Of a stretch of 64,000 nt of DNA, positions 17,334-26,060 are shown one piece after another. This DNA comes from Verrucomicrobiales bacterium (GTDB taxonomy: Bacteria > Verrucomicrobiota > Verrucomicrobiia > Verrucomicrobiales > DEV007), in contig JARGPH010000007.1 of NCBI GenBank assembly GCA_029213065.1, positions 71,355-135,354 of the forward strand. The letters run 5' to 3'. Each line of letters starts with the position of its first letter. Position 1 is the stretch's first letter. The position numbers and the translations under genes were made by a program. The notes beneath the pieces are model-generated. The model saw only the letters and a list, made by a program, of their open reading frames with translations, was not told where the DNA came from and made no database searches.

Positions 17334-19286
17334 TCAGAGTTTCACCTTGGCGAGGTAGATGCAGGTTTTTTCTTCGTGTGAGGAGTAATAACTGACCCAG
17401 AGAAGGCCGTCTTTGAGGACCAGTCCCGCGTAGCTGGTGTCGCCGCCGGAAGGAAGTTTCAGGCATTCGGTCAGGGTCGCTGTTTTCGGGTCGAGCCAGC
17501 AAAGCGAGGTTCGCGCCTTTTTGTCGTAAAGTCTTACCGCGGCAATGATTCTTCCGTCGGGGAGTTGGATCATGTTAGGGCCTCCTATCCGCTTGTTCAT
17601 CGAGGTCCAGTCCCATTGATCGTAGGGCGGTTTGGATTTTCCGAGATAGGCCATTTTGTCTCCCGTTTCATGGCGAAAGAGGCAGAGCGCGGAGTCGTCT
17701 TCGAGGAAAAGAATCGTGTCCTCGCCGACGCCGTTGGGGAGGTTCACTTTTGGAATGAGTGTCTCGTAGGTTTTACCGTCGTCGCTGCGGTAAAAGCGGG
17801 TCGTTCTCTGCTCGCGGTCACGGTTCGTTTCGTAGCCCATTGTGTAGCTCTTTCCTTTGTGCCACTGAGCCCGCCAGAGCCAGAATCCGGGATCGCCGAT
17901 GGGGTGTTCTTTGCTCCACGTTTTTCCATCATCGTTCGAGAACCATGAGAAAGAATGGTATCGAATTTCCTCCTCCGCCTGCATTCCCGCTCCATTGATC
18001 ATGAGGTTCCCATCGGGAGTTACCGTGATTTTGGCGTCGCGTAGATCCTCGATGTCGTGCGTGATGAGGGCGAGCGATTCCCAGTTTTCCCCGTCGGTCG
18101 AGGTGATCACGCGGATCGATCCATCGGGGGAAACGTGCGCGCTGCCTTCACGGAAGACACAATACCATTTCCCTTTGTGGAAAAGCAGGTCGGTGAAAGC
18201 GTTGTGTGGTGCCTTGTCCCAAATGCGTTTGGATTCGATCAGTTCCAGTGCGGCGGGGCCGACAGCCTCTCTTGAAGCCTCGTATTGGTGGGCCGATTTT
18301 TTGGCTTTTGTGATTGCGAAGGGGGCGCGCTTTCCGAAGTCATCGGCGACTTTTTCTGCTTTAACCGCATCATAGGCACCGGAGTGGGCATGGAGGAGGT
18401 AGCGCAGTGTCAGGGGCTTTTCCGCGGTCGCAACAAAGCCCTCATCGAGGCAGAAGGCGGCACCCATCCAGCCGTCGGATCGCACATGCCATTTCGACGG
18501 GTAGCGCGGATTCCCGGGGTGATCAAAGTAGGTGATGCCCTCGGTGACTGAGTTCCGGTCTTCCCCTTCGCCGGTAATGACGGAGCCGGAGTAATCCATC
18601 CATTTGGAGGCTTTTCCAAAAATGTCTTTCTCACCGACGACGCCGTCACTGTTCGTGAGGTTGCCGTCGCCGAAGCGATTCGAAAGCGATTTGGCGACCC
18701 GAACCGCAAAAAGTCCGAAGTTGGTTTTCTCAAAATTCACACTCTCGCGACCTTCTGCGGGCCTCATCGTGAGTTGAACTTCGAGAGCATGGTCTTCATC
18801 CCCGACGGGACGGAGAGCGAGAACGAGATCCTGCTCTGCTATTTCGTTCCCATCCTCGTCGTACCAGCCGAGGAGCGCCGCCATGACCGCTTCGTCGGCG
18901 CCATCTTCATAGCGATACCATTGCTTCTGTCGGATCGTGGCTTTCGAGCTGTTCGACCAGAAGCTGATTCCGTCGACAATATGGTGGGCGAACCAGATCG
19001 ACTGATGGTGATCGTGATCGGGTGCTCCGGGATGCCCCATGCGAGTGAGTGATTCTCCGGAAGGGCCGTTGAATGGGAAAACATAGGGCCGCGGGTAGTT
19101 TTCACCGAAGTGCCACCGGAGCTTCTCGAGACCATCGATTCGCATCGAGACCTCTTTGTTGGCCATCGGGATTACCTCACAACGGGGGATTGAAAAGGCA
19201 GTCTCGCCATCCCAGGCATGGGAGAGGGAGGGAACGAGTAAGAAAAGTGAAACCGCTAGCGGAATGAGTGTGGCGCGCATCGACAT
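17334..19286 (-). CDS. Secreted DUF6807 (PmoA-like) and sialidase-like propeller fusion protein
   Basis: A start at 19286 gives about 650 residues beginning with a clear signal peptide (MSMRATLIPLAVSLFLLV, cleavage after LSHA). In-frame ATGs up to 19322 would lengthen it but spoil the signal. The N-terminal half matches DUF6807, the family annotated as PmoA-like: RPYVFPFNGPSG and GHPGAPDHDHHQSIWFAHH with a histidine-rich loop. The C-terminal half, about 320 residues, is a sialidase/BNR-type six-bladed propeller with repeated strand-turn units such as STDGENWES, SNDDGKTWS and YRSDDGKTYE. These are Asp-box-like motifs (S-x-D-x-G-x-x-W). The two domains in one chain suggest one enzyme or binding protein acting on a glycan, but the substrate is unknown. 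Catalytic sialidase residues were not assigned. Confidence 0.85.
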   Translation of the reverse strand: MSMRATLIPLAVSLFLLVPSLSHAWDGETAFSIPRCEVIPMANKEVSMRIDGLEKLRWHFGENYPRPYVFPFNGPSGESLTRMGHPGAPDHDHHQSIWFAHHIVDGISFWSNSSKATIRQKQWYRYEDGADEAVMAALLGWYDEDGNEIAEQDLVLALRPVGDEDHALEVQLTMRPAEGRESVNFEKTNFGLFAVRVAKSLSNRFGDGNLTNSDGVVGEKDIFGKASKWMDYSGSVITGEGEDRNSVTEGITYFDHPGNPRYPSKWHVRSDGWMGAAFCLDEGFVATAEKPLTLRYLLHAHSGAYDAVKAEKVADDFGKRAPFAITKAKKSAHQYEASREAVGPAALELIESKRIWDKAPHNAFTDLLFHKGKWYCVFREGSAHVSPDGSIRVITSTDGENWESLALITHDIEDLRDAKITVTPDGNLMINGAGMQAEEEIRYHSFSWFSNDDGKTWSKEHPIGDPGFWLWRAQWHKGKSYTMGYETNRDREQRTTRFYRSDDGKTYETLIPKVNLPNGVGEDTILFLEDDSALCLFRHETGDKMAYLGKSKPPYDQWDWTSMNKRIGGPNMIQLPDGRIIAAVRLYDKKARTSLCWLDPKTATLTECLKLPSGGDTSYAGLVLKDGLLWVSYYSSHEEKTCIYLAKVKL

Positions 19287-19425
19287 GGATGCATGGCAAC
19301 ACATTCGGTCATGAATCCACAATCACGTCTTCGAGGAGAATGAAAGAGTGCGGGCAATTCCGGCTGGGGAAGGAGGTTCGATTGAACGCTAATGGATCTC
19401 AACACACAAAGTTCTCCGGATAATC

Positions 19426-20391
19426 ATGAGAAACGTTACGACATTAGATCGCCTCTTCATTTTGGGATTGGGGGTAATTGCCTCTGCGGTATGCCTCTAC
19501 GGATACTCCAGTGAAGAAACTTCGGGGCCGCCGGATGCCGACCGTGAGGCGATTCTGGCGATGGCAGGCGAGTATGAAGTGACGTTTAACTTCAAAGAGG
19601 AGGTCGCTCTTCAGGAAGGCTACGAGCTCACGGAGGAATACAACGAAGATGCGAATGAGCTGGTTCTGGTCGTTGAAGACACGCCCACTAAAATTGCGCT
19701 TCAGCACATTCTGCTTTCCGGGAACCGGGTCGTGAAGCATTGGCGGCAGGTCTGGACCTGGGAAGATACCCGGATTGTGGAGTTTCAGGGCCGTAATCAA
19801 TGGATCGTGAAAACGCTGGATCCTGAACTGGTAAAAGGCACCTGGAGCCAGTTGGTGACTCAGGTCGACGACAGTCCCCGATACGAGAGCTACGGAGCGT
19901 GGGATCATTCCGGCGGTTATTCGCGCTGGGAGTCATTGCCTACCGCTCGTCCCCTTCCGCGACGAGAATACACGAAGCGTGATGATTACGAGATCCTGCT
20001 CGGTGTGAACCGTCATGCGATTACTCCCGCCGGTTGGGTTCACGGTCAGGACAATCTCAAGAAAGTCATCTCCGAGTCGGGTGAGTTGGTCAAGTTCATC
20101 GCCCGTGAAGATGGCCTCAATTACTACGACAGAGTGGATGACGCTGATTTTACGAAAGCGAAAGCGTATTGGGATTCCACCAAAGAGTTCTGGGCGATGG
20201 TGGTGAAATTCTGGGACGGGGTTGAGGCCGGGGAAAGTGCGTTCAGTCTCGCGAAAGCGACAAAAGAAAAGTCGCTTCCGAAGGCGATGTTCGCGATCGC
20301 TGACGGGATTCACGAAGATGGAAAATCCGTTCCGACAGCGGAGGAAGTTGAGAAGGTGATTCGTGAATACTACACCCCGTCCGCGGAATGA
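19426..20391 (+). CDS. DUF6607-like protein with an N-terminal export signal
   Basis: The 321-residue protein starts with an apolar segment (LFILGLGVIASAVCLYGY, residues about 10-27), then becomes soluble. The block RVVKHWRQVWTWEDTRIVEF and a Ser/Trp/Arg-rich stretch follow. I recall the VVKHWRQ-type motif from DUF6607. Function is not known. The 139-bp upstream space is divergent from the DUF6807 fusion gene and may hold both promoters. The assignment rests on one block, so I give it moderate weight. The gene stands alone before a 288-bp region. Confidence 0.65.
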   Translation: MRNVTTLDRLFILGLGVIASAVCLYGYSSEETSGPPDADREAILAMAGEYEVTFNFKEEVALQEGYELTEEYNEDANELVLVVEDTPTKIALQHILLSGNRVVKHWRQVWTWEDTRIVEFQGRNQWIVKTLDPELVKGTWSQLVTQVDDSPRYESYGAWDHSGGYSRWESLPTARPLPRREYTKRDDYEILLGVNRHAITPAGWVHGQDNLKKVISESGELVKFIAREDGLNYYDRVDDADFTKAKAYWDSTKEFWAMVVKFWDGVEAGESAFSLAKATKEKSLPKAMFAIADGIHEDGKSVPTAEEVEKVIREYYTPSAE

Positions 20392-20679
20392 TAGCCGCCG
20401 GGTGTGACTTGGTCAGGTTGAACTCAAATAGGTTTCGGGTAGGGCGAATCGTCCCGATGAGCCGCGTGGTCCGATGCAATGAAAATTCCCGCCCTGTCGC
20501 TTCGCTGCCGAAGTTTGGTTTGAGCATTCCATAGGACAACGCTGATCATAGTTCTCGGATCGGCGGGGACGCCTCTCTCACCGGCCCCTGGATAAGAATT
20601 TGCTAACCGGGCTTTCAGCCTATTGAGAACACCCCGCAACCTGACGCGAATGGGACGCCTCTCTCTACCCGAAGTAGCG
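20392..20679. other. 288-bp region without a gene, with a 14-bp direct repeat
   Basis: I see no convincing gene. gggacgcctctctc occurs at 20566-20579 and again at 20652-20665, 86 bp apart. The first copy lies in a GC-rich stretch and the second ends 14 bp before the stop codon of the deacetylase gene. No hairpin with a T-run is visible. Confidence 0.4.
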
Positions 20680-21621
20680 CTATGCCTTGAGCGCTTTGAC
20701 GTGCCTTGCGACGGCTTTGGCAAGGCCTTCTTGATTGTAACCGCCTTCGAGAACGGAAACGAGTTTTCCGCCCGCGTATTCCCCTGCGATATCGAGGAGG
20801 ATGCCGGTGAGTGATCCAAAATCGTCGTCGGTCAGGGTGAGTTGACCGAGGGGATCTCCCTCACGGCTGTCGAAGCCGGCTGAGATGATGACGAGATCCG
20901 GTTTGAAATCAGCCATTTTCTTCGTAAAGGCCCCGCGAAAGACTGCGCCGATTTCCTTCATCCCCGAGCCGGCGGGAAGAGGGGCGTTCAAGGTCGTCCC
21001 GCGCCCCTTACCCGCGCCGGTTTCGTCCTTCGATCCCGTTCCCGGATACCAGGGCGATTGATGAGTGGAGAAGTAAAAAACGCTTCCGTCTTCGTAGAAA
21101 ATATCCTGGGTCCCGTTGCCGTGATGGACATCCCAATCGATGACCGCAACCCGTTCGAGTCCGTGCGCTTTCTGAGCGTAGCGGGTGGCGATGGCGGCGT
21201 TGTTGAAAATGCAGAATCCCATTCCGCGGTCAGGCGTGGCATGGTGGCCCGGCGGGCGAACCGCGCAGAAGGCGTTGTCGTAAGCGCCTTTGACGACATC
21301 GTCGACGGCGTTGAGCAGGCCACCTGCGGCACGCCGGGCGACTTCGAGGGAGTGGGGGCCGAAATTCGTGTCACCCGTGCTGAGTTGTCCGGGGCCCTTT
21401 CCGTCAATTTCCCTGAGCACGGTTTTGAGATACTTGTCGGTGTGGGCGAGGAGGACTTCATCGTCATTGAGCGAGCGGTCGGCGATTCGATGGAGGTCGG
21501 CAATGAGAGGGGATGATTCGAGGGCATCGGCGATGGCAAGGATTCGTCCCGGGGCTTCCGGATGATGGGAGCCGGTTTCGTGGCCGGTAAAGTAGCGATC
21601 CAGAAGAATTCCTGTTTCCAT
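20680..21621 (-). CDS. Histone deacetylase family protein (class II-like, HDAC/AcuC superfamily)
   Basis: The 313-residue cytosolic protein has the zinc-dependent deacetylase core. RPPGHHATP gives the two active-site histidines. DWDVHHGNGTQ supplies the Asp and His metal ligands. ISAGFDSREGDPLG carries the second Asp ligand, and VLEGGYN ends the fold. Known members act on acetyl-lysine, acetylpolyamines or acetylated small molecules. The substrate here cannot be told. Length fits the bacterial HDAC-like family (about 300-350). It is transcribed alone, divergently from the 195-residue gene. Confidence 0.93.
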   Translation of the reverse strand: METGILLDRYFTGHETGSHHPEAPGRILAIADALESSPLIADLHRIADRSLNDDEVLLAHTDKYLKTVLREIDGKGPGQLSTGDTNFGPHSLEVARRAAGGLLNAVDDVVKGAYDNAFCAVRPPGHHATPDRGMGFCIFNNAAIATRYAQKAHGLERVAVIDWDVHHGNGTQDIFYEDGSVFYFSTHQSPWYPGTGSKDETGAGKGRGTTLNAPLPAGSGMKEIGAVFRGAFTKKMADFKPDLVIISAGFDSREGDPLGQLTLTDDDFGSLTGILLDIAGEYAGGKLVSVLEGGYNQEGLAKAVARHVKALKA

Positions 21622-21719
21622 AGTGAACTATAGGGGAGGACTTAGAGTGTGTCTCGGGGCGCGATTTTCAGATACGTCCCCCCAATTGAGTTGATTCCCC
21701 GCCGGAGCAGGGTAAGCAA

Positions 21720-22307
21720 ATGCACGATATTATGAGCGCATCTTTTCAGCCTGTTTCCAGCACCTTGGGTCAATTGCTTTCGGAGTCTCCTGACACGGGA
21801 GGTAAGCCTCAGTTGGGTTTTTTTATAGAGATCGAATTTGCAGAGGTTGAGCTCGACGATGAGTTGGTGAAGCCGTTTTTCCGGGCGAGCAATATTATCG
21901 TTCCGGTTGATAGCTGGAAGGCTCTGGCGGGATCGAAGTATGAATTTCCCTGGATGCCGAAACCCGGATCGATTGATGCAGGAGTCCTCGCCTTCGGGAT
22001 GCGGAATCCGGCGGATGTGATTGCGCTGGAATTTGGGGAAGTGAAGGAAGGCAAGCTCACCGTCTCATTTGAAACCGAGATCGACTTCGAGATCGAGGCA
22101 GACCGTGATGAATTGGGGCAGGTCAAAGTCGCGCTGACAGATCTGCCACTTGAGCTCGCACCTTTAAAAATCGGGACGAGCATCGTGAAGCAGTGCGAAG
22201 ATGATCCCGATCAACTCGCGAACGTGGTATCGGGAATCATCAACACCTCCGATTACGGGGCGATTACGAAGGTTCCGGGAGGTTTTGAAATGGGAGTATC
22301 CTCTTAG
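21720..22307 (+). CDS. Acidic cytosolic protein of unknown function
   Basis: The 195-residue protein has no signal or membrane segment and is rich in Asp and Glu. FEIEADRDELGQVKV and LDDELVKPFF suggest beta strands alternating with acidic turns. I recognise no family. In-frame ATGs at codons 1 and 5 (MHDIMSAS) make the exact start uncertain. It starts 98 bp from the divergent deacetylase gene and is followed by the convergent DUF3592 gene 10 bp downstream. Fold prediction is the only realistic way to a function. Confidence 0.65.
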   Translation: MHDIMSASFQPVSSTLGQLLSESPDTGGKPQLGFFIEIEFAEVELDDELVKPFFRASNIIVPVDSWKALAGSKYEFPWMPKPGSIDAGVLAFGMRNPADVIALEFGEVKEGKLTVSFETEIDFEIEADRDELGQVKVALTDLPLELAPLKIGTSIVKQCEDDPDQLANVVSGIINTSDYGAITKVPGGFEMGVSS

Positions 22308-22317
22308 GCCCTCGCCC

Positions 22318-22833
22318 TCAATTTTTCCGGAAGAGGGCTGAGAAAATCATCCCGAGGCCGCCGAAGATGAACAGAAAGGGAAACCAGATCGCGTAGAGGG
22401 CTGCTTTCGAGTCTTTTTTCAAGACCGCTTCTGACGGAGCCTCCGGATTGACATAGCAGGTGGTCTGGGTGCCTTCAGGATAGGCTTCGATGTACTTTTT
22501 GAGTTTTCTCGGGTCACTTGCTTCGGTCGGGAGGCGCTTGATCCGTGTGCCTTCGAATTTGCTTCCGTCGAACTCATAATCGTAGGCGACGACCATGAGA
22601 TATTTGGTCATTCCCCGCTGATTGAGATGGGAATCGTCGACCTCCCGTTTCGTGATCGTGCAGGGCACTTCTTTCCAGGCGTCCATGAGGGCGGCGCGCT
22701 CGTGCGACTGCCACAGGTATTGCACGAGAACCCAGGCGATCGCGATGATGAAGGCGCCCATCGCGATCTTCCAGAGGCGTCCGGGAAGGTTCAAGGAAGG
22801 GCGGGTTTGAGGGGAAGAAGTTTCTTTTTTCAC
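22318..22833 (-). CDS. DUF3592 family membrane protein
   Basis: The 171-residue protein has two membrane helices: about residues 22-42 and, near the C-terminus, IWFPFLFIFGGLGMIFSALF. The central soluble part contains WKEVPCTITKREVDDS, the DUF3592 opening (VPCTI), then VVAYDYEFDG and YVNPEAPSEAVL. Such proteins are found in many bacteria; their role is unknown. The start is GTG at 22833. It is divergent from yqeY by 36 bp. Confidence 0.85.
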   Translation of the reverse strand: MKKETSSPQTRPSLNLPGRLWKIAMGAFIIAIAWVLVQYLWQSHERAALMDAWKEVPCTITKREVDDSHLNQRGMTKYLMVVAYDYEFDGSKFEGTRIKRLPTEASDPRKLKKYIEAYPEGTQTTCYVNPEAPSEAVLKKDSKAALYAIWFPFLFIFGGLGMIFSALFRKN

Positions 22834-22869
22834 GTCTCGCGAAAGTTAGGATCGTTGCTACTTTACCCC

Positions 22870-23325
22870 ATGAGCGAACTATCCCAACAGATTACGGAAG
22901 ATATGAAGACAGCGATGCGTGAGAAAAACGCCGTTGCTCTCGGAACGATCCGTATGCTGAAGTCATCGATCAAAAACGCCGCCATCGAAAAAGGCGGTGC
23001 CGATGCCGAACTGAGCGACACCGAATTGGTCGCAGTGATCCGGAAAGAGGTCAAAAAGCGTCAGGACTCCATTGAGCAATACGAGTCCGCGGGGCGTCCT
23101 GAGCTTGCTGAGAAAGAAAAAGAGGAGATGGCGGTTTTGAACGGTTATTTGCCTGAGCCTCTCAGTGAAGAGAAAATTGCCGCGATTATCGATGCCGCGA
23201 TCGCAGAGGTCGGTGCCACTTCCCGCAAGGAAATGGGCCAGGTCATGAAACTGGTTCAGGAGCAGACCGCCGGGCGCGCTGACGGGAAAACGCTTTCTCA
23301 GGCGGTGATGGCCAAGCTCAGCTGA
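22870..23325 (+). CDS. yqeY: GatB/YqeY domain protein
   Basis: The 151-residue all-helical protein matches the YqeY family: MREKNAVALGTIRMLKSSIKNA near the N-terminus, then a polar helix, YLPEPLSEEKI, and GRADGKTLSQAVM at the C-terminus. The family resembles the C-terminal tRNA-binding domain of amidotransferase subunit GatB. Its independent role is not established. Upstream in-frame codons would extend the frame without matching the family, so I place the start at the ATG of 22870. It is followed 23 bp later by ispD. Confidence 0.92.
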   Translation: MSELSQQITEDMKTAMREKNAVALGTIRMLKSSIKNAAIEKGGADAELSDTELVAVIRKEVKKRQDSIEQYESAGRPELAEKEKEEMAVLNGYLPEPLSEEKIAAIIDAAIAEVGATSRKEMGQVMKLVQEQTAGRADGKTLSQAVMAKLS

Positions 23326-23348
23326 TCAGCGATTCGAGCCGTTACCGC

Positions 23349-24050
23349 ATGAAAATTTCGGCGATCATTGTCGCGGCTGGAAGCAGCCGTCGCATGGGCT
23401 TTGACAAGCTGGAGGCCGATCTCGACGGTGAATCCGTTCTCACAAGATCGCTCCTCGTCTTTCAAGCCTGTCCCGAGGTTGGCGAGATTTGGGTGGTGAC
23501 CAATCCGGAGAAATTCGACGCGATCGAAGCGACCGCAGCGCGGCTCGAAATCAACCGGTTCGCCGGAACGATTGAGGGAGGGGCGGAACGCCATCTTTCG
23601 GTGAGTGCCGGCCTGGAGCGCGTCGGAGATGATTTTGACCTCGTTGCGGTTCACGACGGGGCTCGTCCGCTTGTCTCTGCGGCGGCGATTGCCCGCTGTG
23701 CGAACGAAGCTTCCCGTGTTGGAGCGGCGACCCTGGCGCACCGCGTCGCTGATACGCTGAAGCGTGGCAATGACGATCTCGAAGTGTGCGGTGCTGTTTC
23801 CCGTGAGAATCTCTGGGCGATGGAGACCCCCCAGATTTTTCAGCGTGAGCTGCTTCGAAAGGCCTACGCCAAAGTGCTCGCTGACGGAGAGATAGTGACA
23901 GACGAGGTCTCCGCGATGGAAGCGATCGGGGTATCCGTCAGTCTCGTCGAAAATACCGAGCCCAATTTGAAGATCACCGTTCCGGGTGATCTCGTCGTCG
24001 CCGCTGCAATTCTCAGGGGAGGAGCGGAATCCTTTCCGACTGTAGCGTAA
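23349..24050 (+). CDS. ispD: 2-C-methyl-D-erythritol 4-phosphate cytidylyltransferase
   Basis: The 233-residue cytosolic enzyme joins CTP and 2-C-methyl-D-erythritol 4-phosphate in the non-mevalonate isoprenoid pathway. The nucleotide-binding motif AAGSSRRMG is at about residues 9-17, followed by K20. VHDGARPLV is the second signature, at about residue 100. ETPQIFQRELL at about 160 matches the ETPQ motif for CTP-binding. Length fits the family (about 230). IspF is not next door. The gene ends before a hairpin at 24076. Confidence 0.94.
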   Translation: MKISAIIVAAGSSRRMGFDKLEADLDGESVLTRSLLVFQACPEVGEIWVVTNPEKFDAIEATAARLEINRFAGTIEGGAERHLSVSAGLERVGDDFDLVAVHDGARPLVSAAAIARCANEASRVGAATLAHRVADTLKRGNDDLEVCGAVSRENLWAMETPQIFQRELLRKAYAKVLADGEIVTDEVSAMEAIGVSVSLVENTEPNLKITVPGDLVVAAAILRGGAESFPTVA

Positions 24051-24075
24051 GATCGGGCGAGTGAGGGCTGATCGC

Positions 24076-24095
24076 AGTCGCAGGGGACTGCGACT
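24076..24095. terminator. Perfect 8-bp hairpin between convergent genes
   Basis: AGTCGCAG (24076-24083), loop GGGA, CTGCGACT (24088-24095), in the gap between ispD and the FG-GAP gene. No long T-run follows. It could be a bidirectional Rho-independent-like terminator or a repeated palindrome. Confidence 0.4.
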
Positions 24096-24126
24096 CTCCA
24101 CGGTTAAGCGGAATCCCGGCGTGCCT

Positions 24127-25293
24127 CTATTTGCTGAAGAAAATCTTCAGGTTCTTCGTCTGCCTTGCCGCTGCAACGATGTCGGCTTTGCCATCCCCGT
24201 TGAGGTCGGCTGACTTGATGTCTTCGACCGCGACTTCTTCGGCGGAAATTTGGTGTTCGCGCCATTTTGTGCCCGAGTCATCGAGTGGGGTGAAAAACTT
24301 GATCCCCGGATCGCTCTTAGGTTCTTTCGGGTGCATCGCCCGCCATCCCACGACAATCTGGTCAGATCCGATCCCGAGGTAATCGTCGATCGCGACGGCG
24401 TGACCATCGACAAGCGCGTCACTGAGAATCGAACTCTGCTCCCAGAGACCTTTGCCGTCTTCGGGCTCAAGATACACGGCAGAGCGGGTTCCGTGCATCG
24501 GTTCGACCGTCGCGATGAAGCGGCGTCCCCCGGGAAGTTTCCCGTCACGGAGTTCACCGGCGAAATCTTCGGTGAGCTGTCGGGTTTCCCATTTGCCATC
24601 GACTCTATCAAAATACCAAACGCCTTCTTTCGCGGCGACGATGAGTTCTTCCTCGGGATCGTCGTCCCAGTTCACGGGATGGAAATTGTGGGAGAGGTGG
24701 AGCTGGTCTCCGACGACGCGGGTTTTCCACTCGCTGGTGGGATCTTCCGGTTTGAAATACTCGAGGATTCGCAGCCCTTTCCCGACGCCGTCGAGAGTGC
24801 CCTTTCCGCGGAGCGGCTTCACGATGAGGGTGTAGGAATCGTCGGCTCCCTTGATCCAGTGCATCCGGTGGGTGCTGGGATCGTGTTGAAGTGAAATCGG
24901 CGTCCACGCCTGAGTCCGGTCCTCCGGCGCGACGAGGTAGGTGACCGCGCCATCCTTGATCGTCTCTTTGAAATTCCACTGCCCACCGATAGCGATCTCA
25001 CATTTTCCGTCGCCATCGATATCCTGCGCTGCGATGCAGACATTGTCACGTTCGGTGAGGTCCCGGGCGATGATGTGTTTTTCCCAGCCGGGATTCGCAT
25101 ACCACTGCACCGTTGATTTGTCGGCGAGGATGATATCGATGTCCTTATCACCGTCGACGTCTCTGAGGGCGAGGCCGTAGCCGATTTCGATCTCGTCGAT
25201 CTCCACCTCATCCCACTCGTACTTCGGTGGCTCGTCTGAGAAGCCAATCGCGGGGGTGAGAAAAAGCAGAGCTGAAAGAGTCAGAATTTTCAT
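24127..25293 (-). CDS. Secreted FG-GAP/VCBS repeat protein
   Basis: The 388-residue protein has a signal peptide (MKILTLSALLFLTPAIGF) and at least three FG-GAP-type calcium-binding turns: DVDGDKDIDII, DIDGDGKCEIAI and DLNGDGKADIV. These are DxDGDxxxD loops of a beta-propeller. The middle is less regular but keeps strand-turn spacing. Extracellular or periplasmic location is likely. The start codon ATG overlaps the stop of the preceding NYN-LOTUS gene as ATGA, so the two are translationally coupled although the products act in different compartments. Function beyond ligand or carbohydrate binding cannot be told. Confidence 0.87.
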   Translation of the reverse strand: MKILTLSALLFLTPAIGFSDEPPKYEWDEVEIDEIEIGYGLALRDVDGDKDIDIILADKSTVQWYANPGWEKHIIARDLTERDNVCIAAQDIDGDGKCEIAIGGQWNFKETIKDGAVTYLVAPEDRTQAWTPISLQHDPSTHRMHWIKGADDSYTLIVKPLRGKGTLDGVGKGLRILEYFKPEDPTSEWKTRVVGDQLHLSHNFHPVNWDDDPEEELIVAAKEGVWYFDRVDGKWETRQLTEDFAGELRDGKLPGGRRFIATVEPMHGTRSAVYLEPEDGKGLWEQSSILSDALVDGHAVAIDDYLGIGSDQIVVGWRAMHPKEPKSDPGIKFFTPLDDSGTKWREHQISAEEVAVEDIKSADLNGDGKADIVAAARQTKNLKIFFSK

Positions 25294-26039
25294 GGTTTGG
25301 CAGATTTTTGGCGGACTTGATAGACCTGTTGAGTTCCGTGTTTGACCTTTCTCATTTCAAAGCGGTCAATCGCCTTGAAAAGGTCGGTGAGCTTACTGAA
25401 TCCGTAGGTGCGGTGATCGAAGGGGCCCTGGTTCGCGATGTAGGCTCCGACCGGCCCGAGGGTTGCCCAGCCATCGTCGTCGGCCGCGGCATCGACCGCA
25501 CTGCGGAGCGTGTTCATCAGCTTGGTGTTTCCTTTGAGCTGGTTGCCAGAGACTTTGGTGTTTTTGCGAACTTCCGCTGCAGCGGCGTCATCGTCGAGAT
25601 AGAGAAAGCGGGTGCAGGCGTTGATAAACGGAGCCGGTGTGTTCTGGCCGCCGAAGCCGATGACCTGTTTGCCCTCGGCGCGGATTCGAATACAGAGTGG
25701 GGTGAAATCGCAATCGGAGGAAACCACCGCGAAGGTCTGCACGTCTTTCGTGTAGAGCATGTCCATCGCATCGATGAGCAATTTCATGTCGGTCCCGTTC
25801 TTTCCCTTCACCATGTCGAAGAGCTGCACCGGTTCGATTGCATTTTCGTGCAGCACTTTGGTCCATCCCGAGAGCCCCCGTTTCACCCAGTTGCCGTAGG
25901 CCCTTCGGATGTTGACGATCCCGTGGGTCGCGAGTTCGGTGATGATGAAATCGATCTTCGCAGCGGGAGCATTGTCCGCATCGATAAGGAGGGCGATGGA
26001 GTCGTCGGGTTCTTGAGGCATGAGACTGAGGATGGGCAC
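25290..26039 (-). CDS. NYN nuclease-domain protein with C-terminal OST-HTH/LOTUS domain
   Basis: The 249-residue cytosolic protein has an N-terminal NYN (PIN-like) domain of the LabA/DUF88 type. Acidic residues that should hold the metal are D20 and D22, then D84 and the D109/D111 pair (SSDCDF). The C-terminal part, about 175-245 (GWATLGPVGAYIANQGPF, then SKLTDLFKA), has the OST-HTH/LOTUS pattern. This domain binds RNA, including G-rich or structured RNA in known cases. Together they suggest an RNase or RNA-binding regulator. An ATG at 26021 is an alternative start. It lies between a sugar dehydrogenase gene 21 bp upstream and an FG-GAP gene overlapping by 4 bp. Confidence 0.9.
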   Translation of the reverse strand: MPILSLMPQEPDDSIALLIDADNAPAAKIDFIITELATHGIVNIRRAYGNWVKRGLSGWTKVLHENAIEPVQLFDMVKGKNGTDMKLLIDAMDMLYTKDVQTFAVVSSDCDFTPLCIRIRAEGKQVIGFGGQNTPAPFINACTRFLYLDDDAAAAEVRKNTKVSGNQLKGNTKLMNTLRSAVDAAADDDGWATLGPVGAYIANQGPFDHRTYGFSKLTDLFKAIDRFEMRKVKHGTQQVYQVRQKSAKP

Positions 26040-26060
26040 TGATTAGACAACAGAAGGGAA

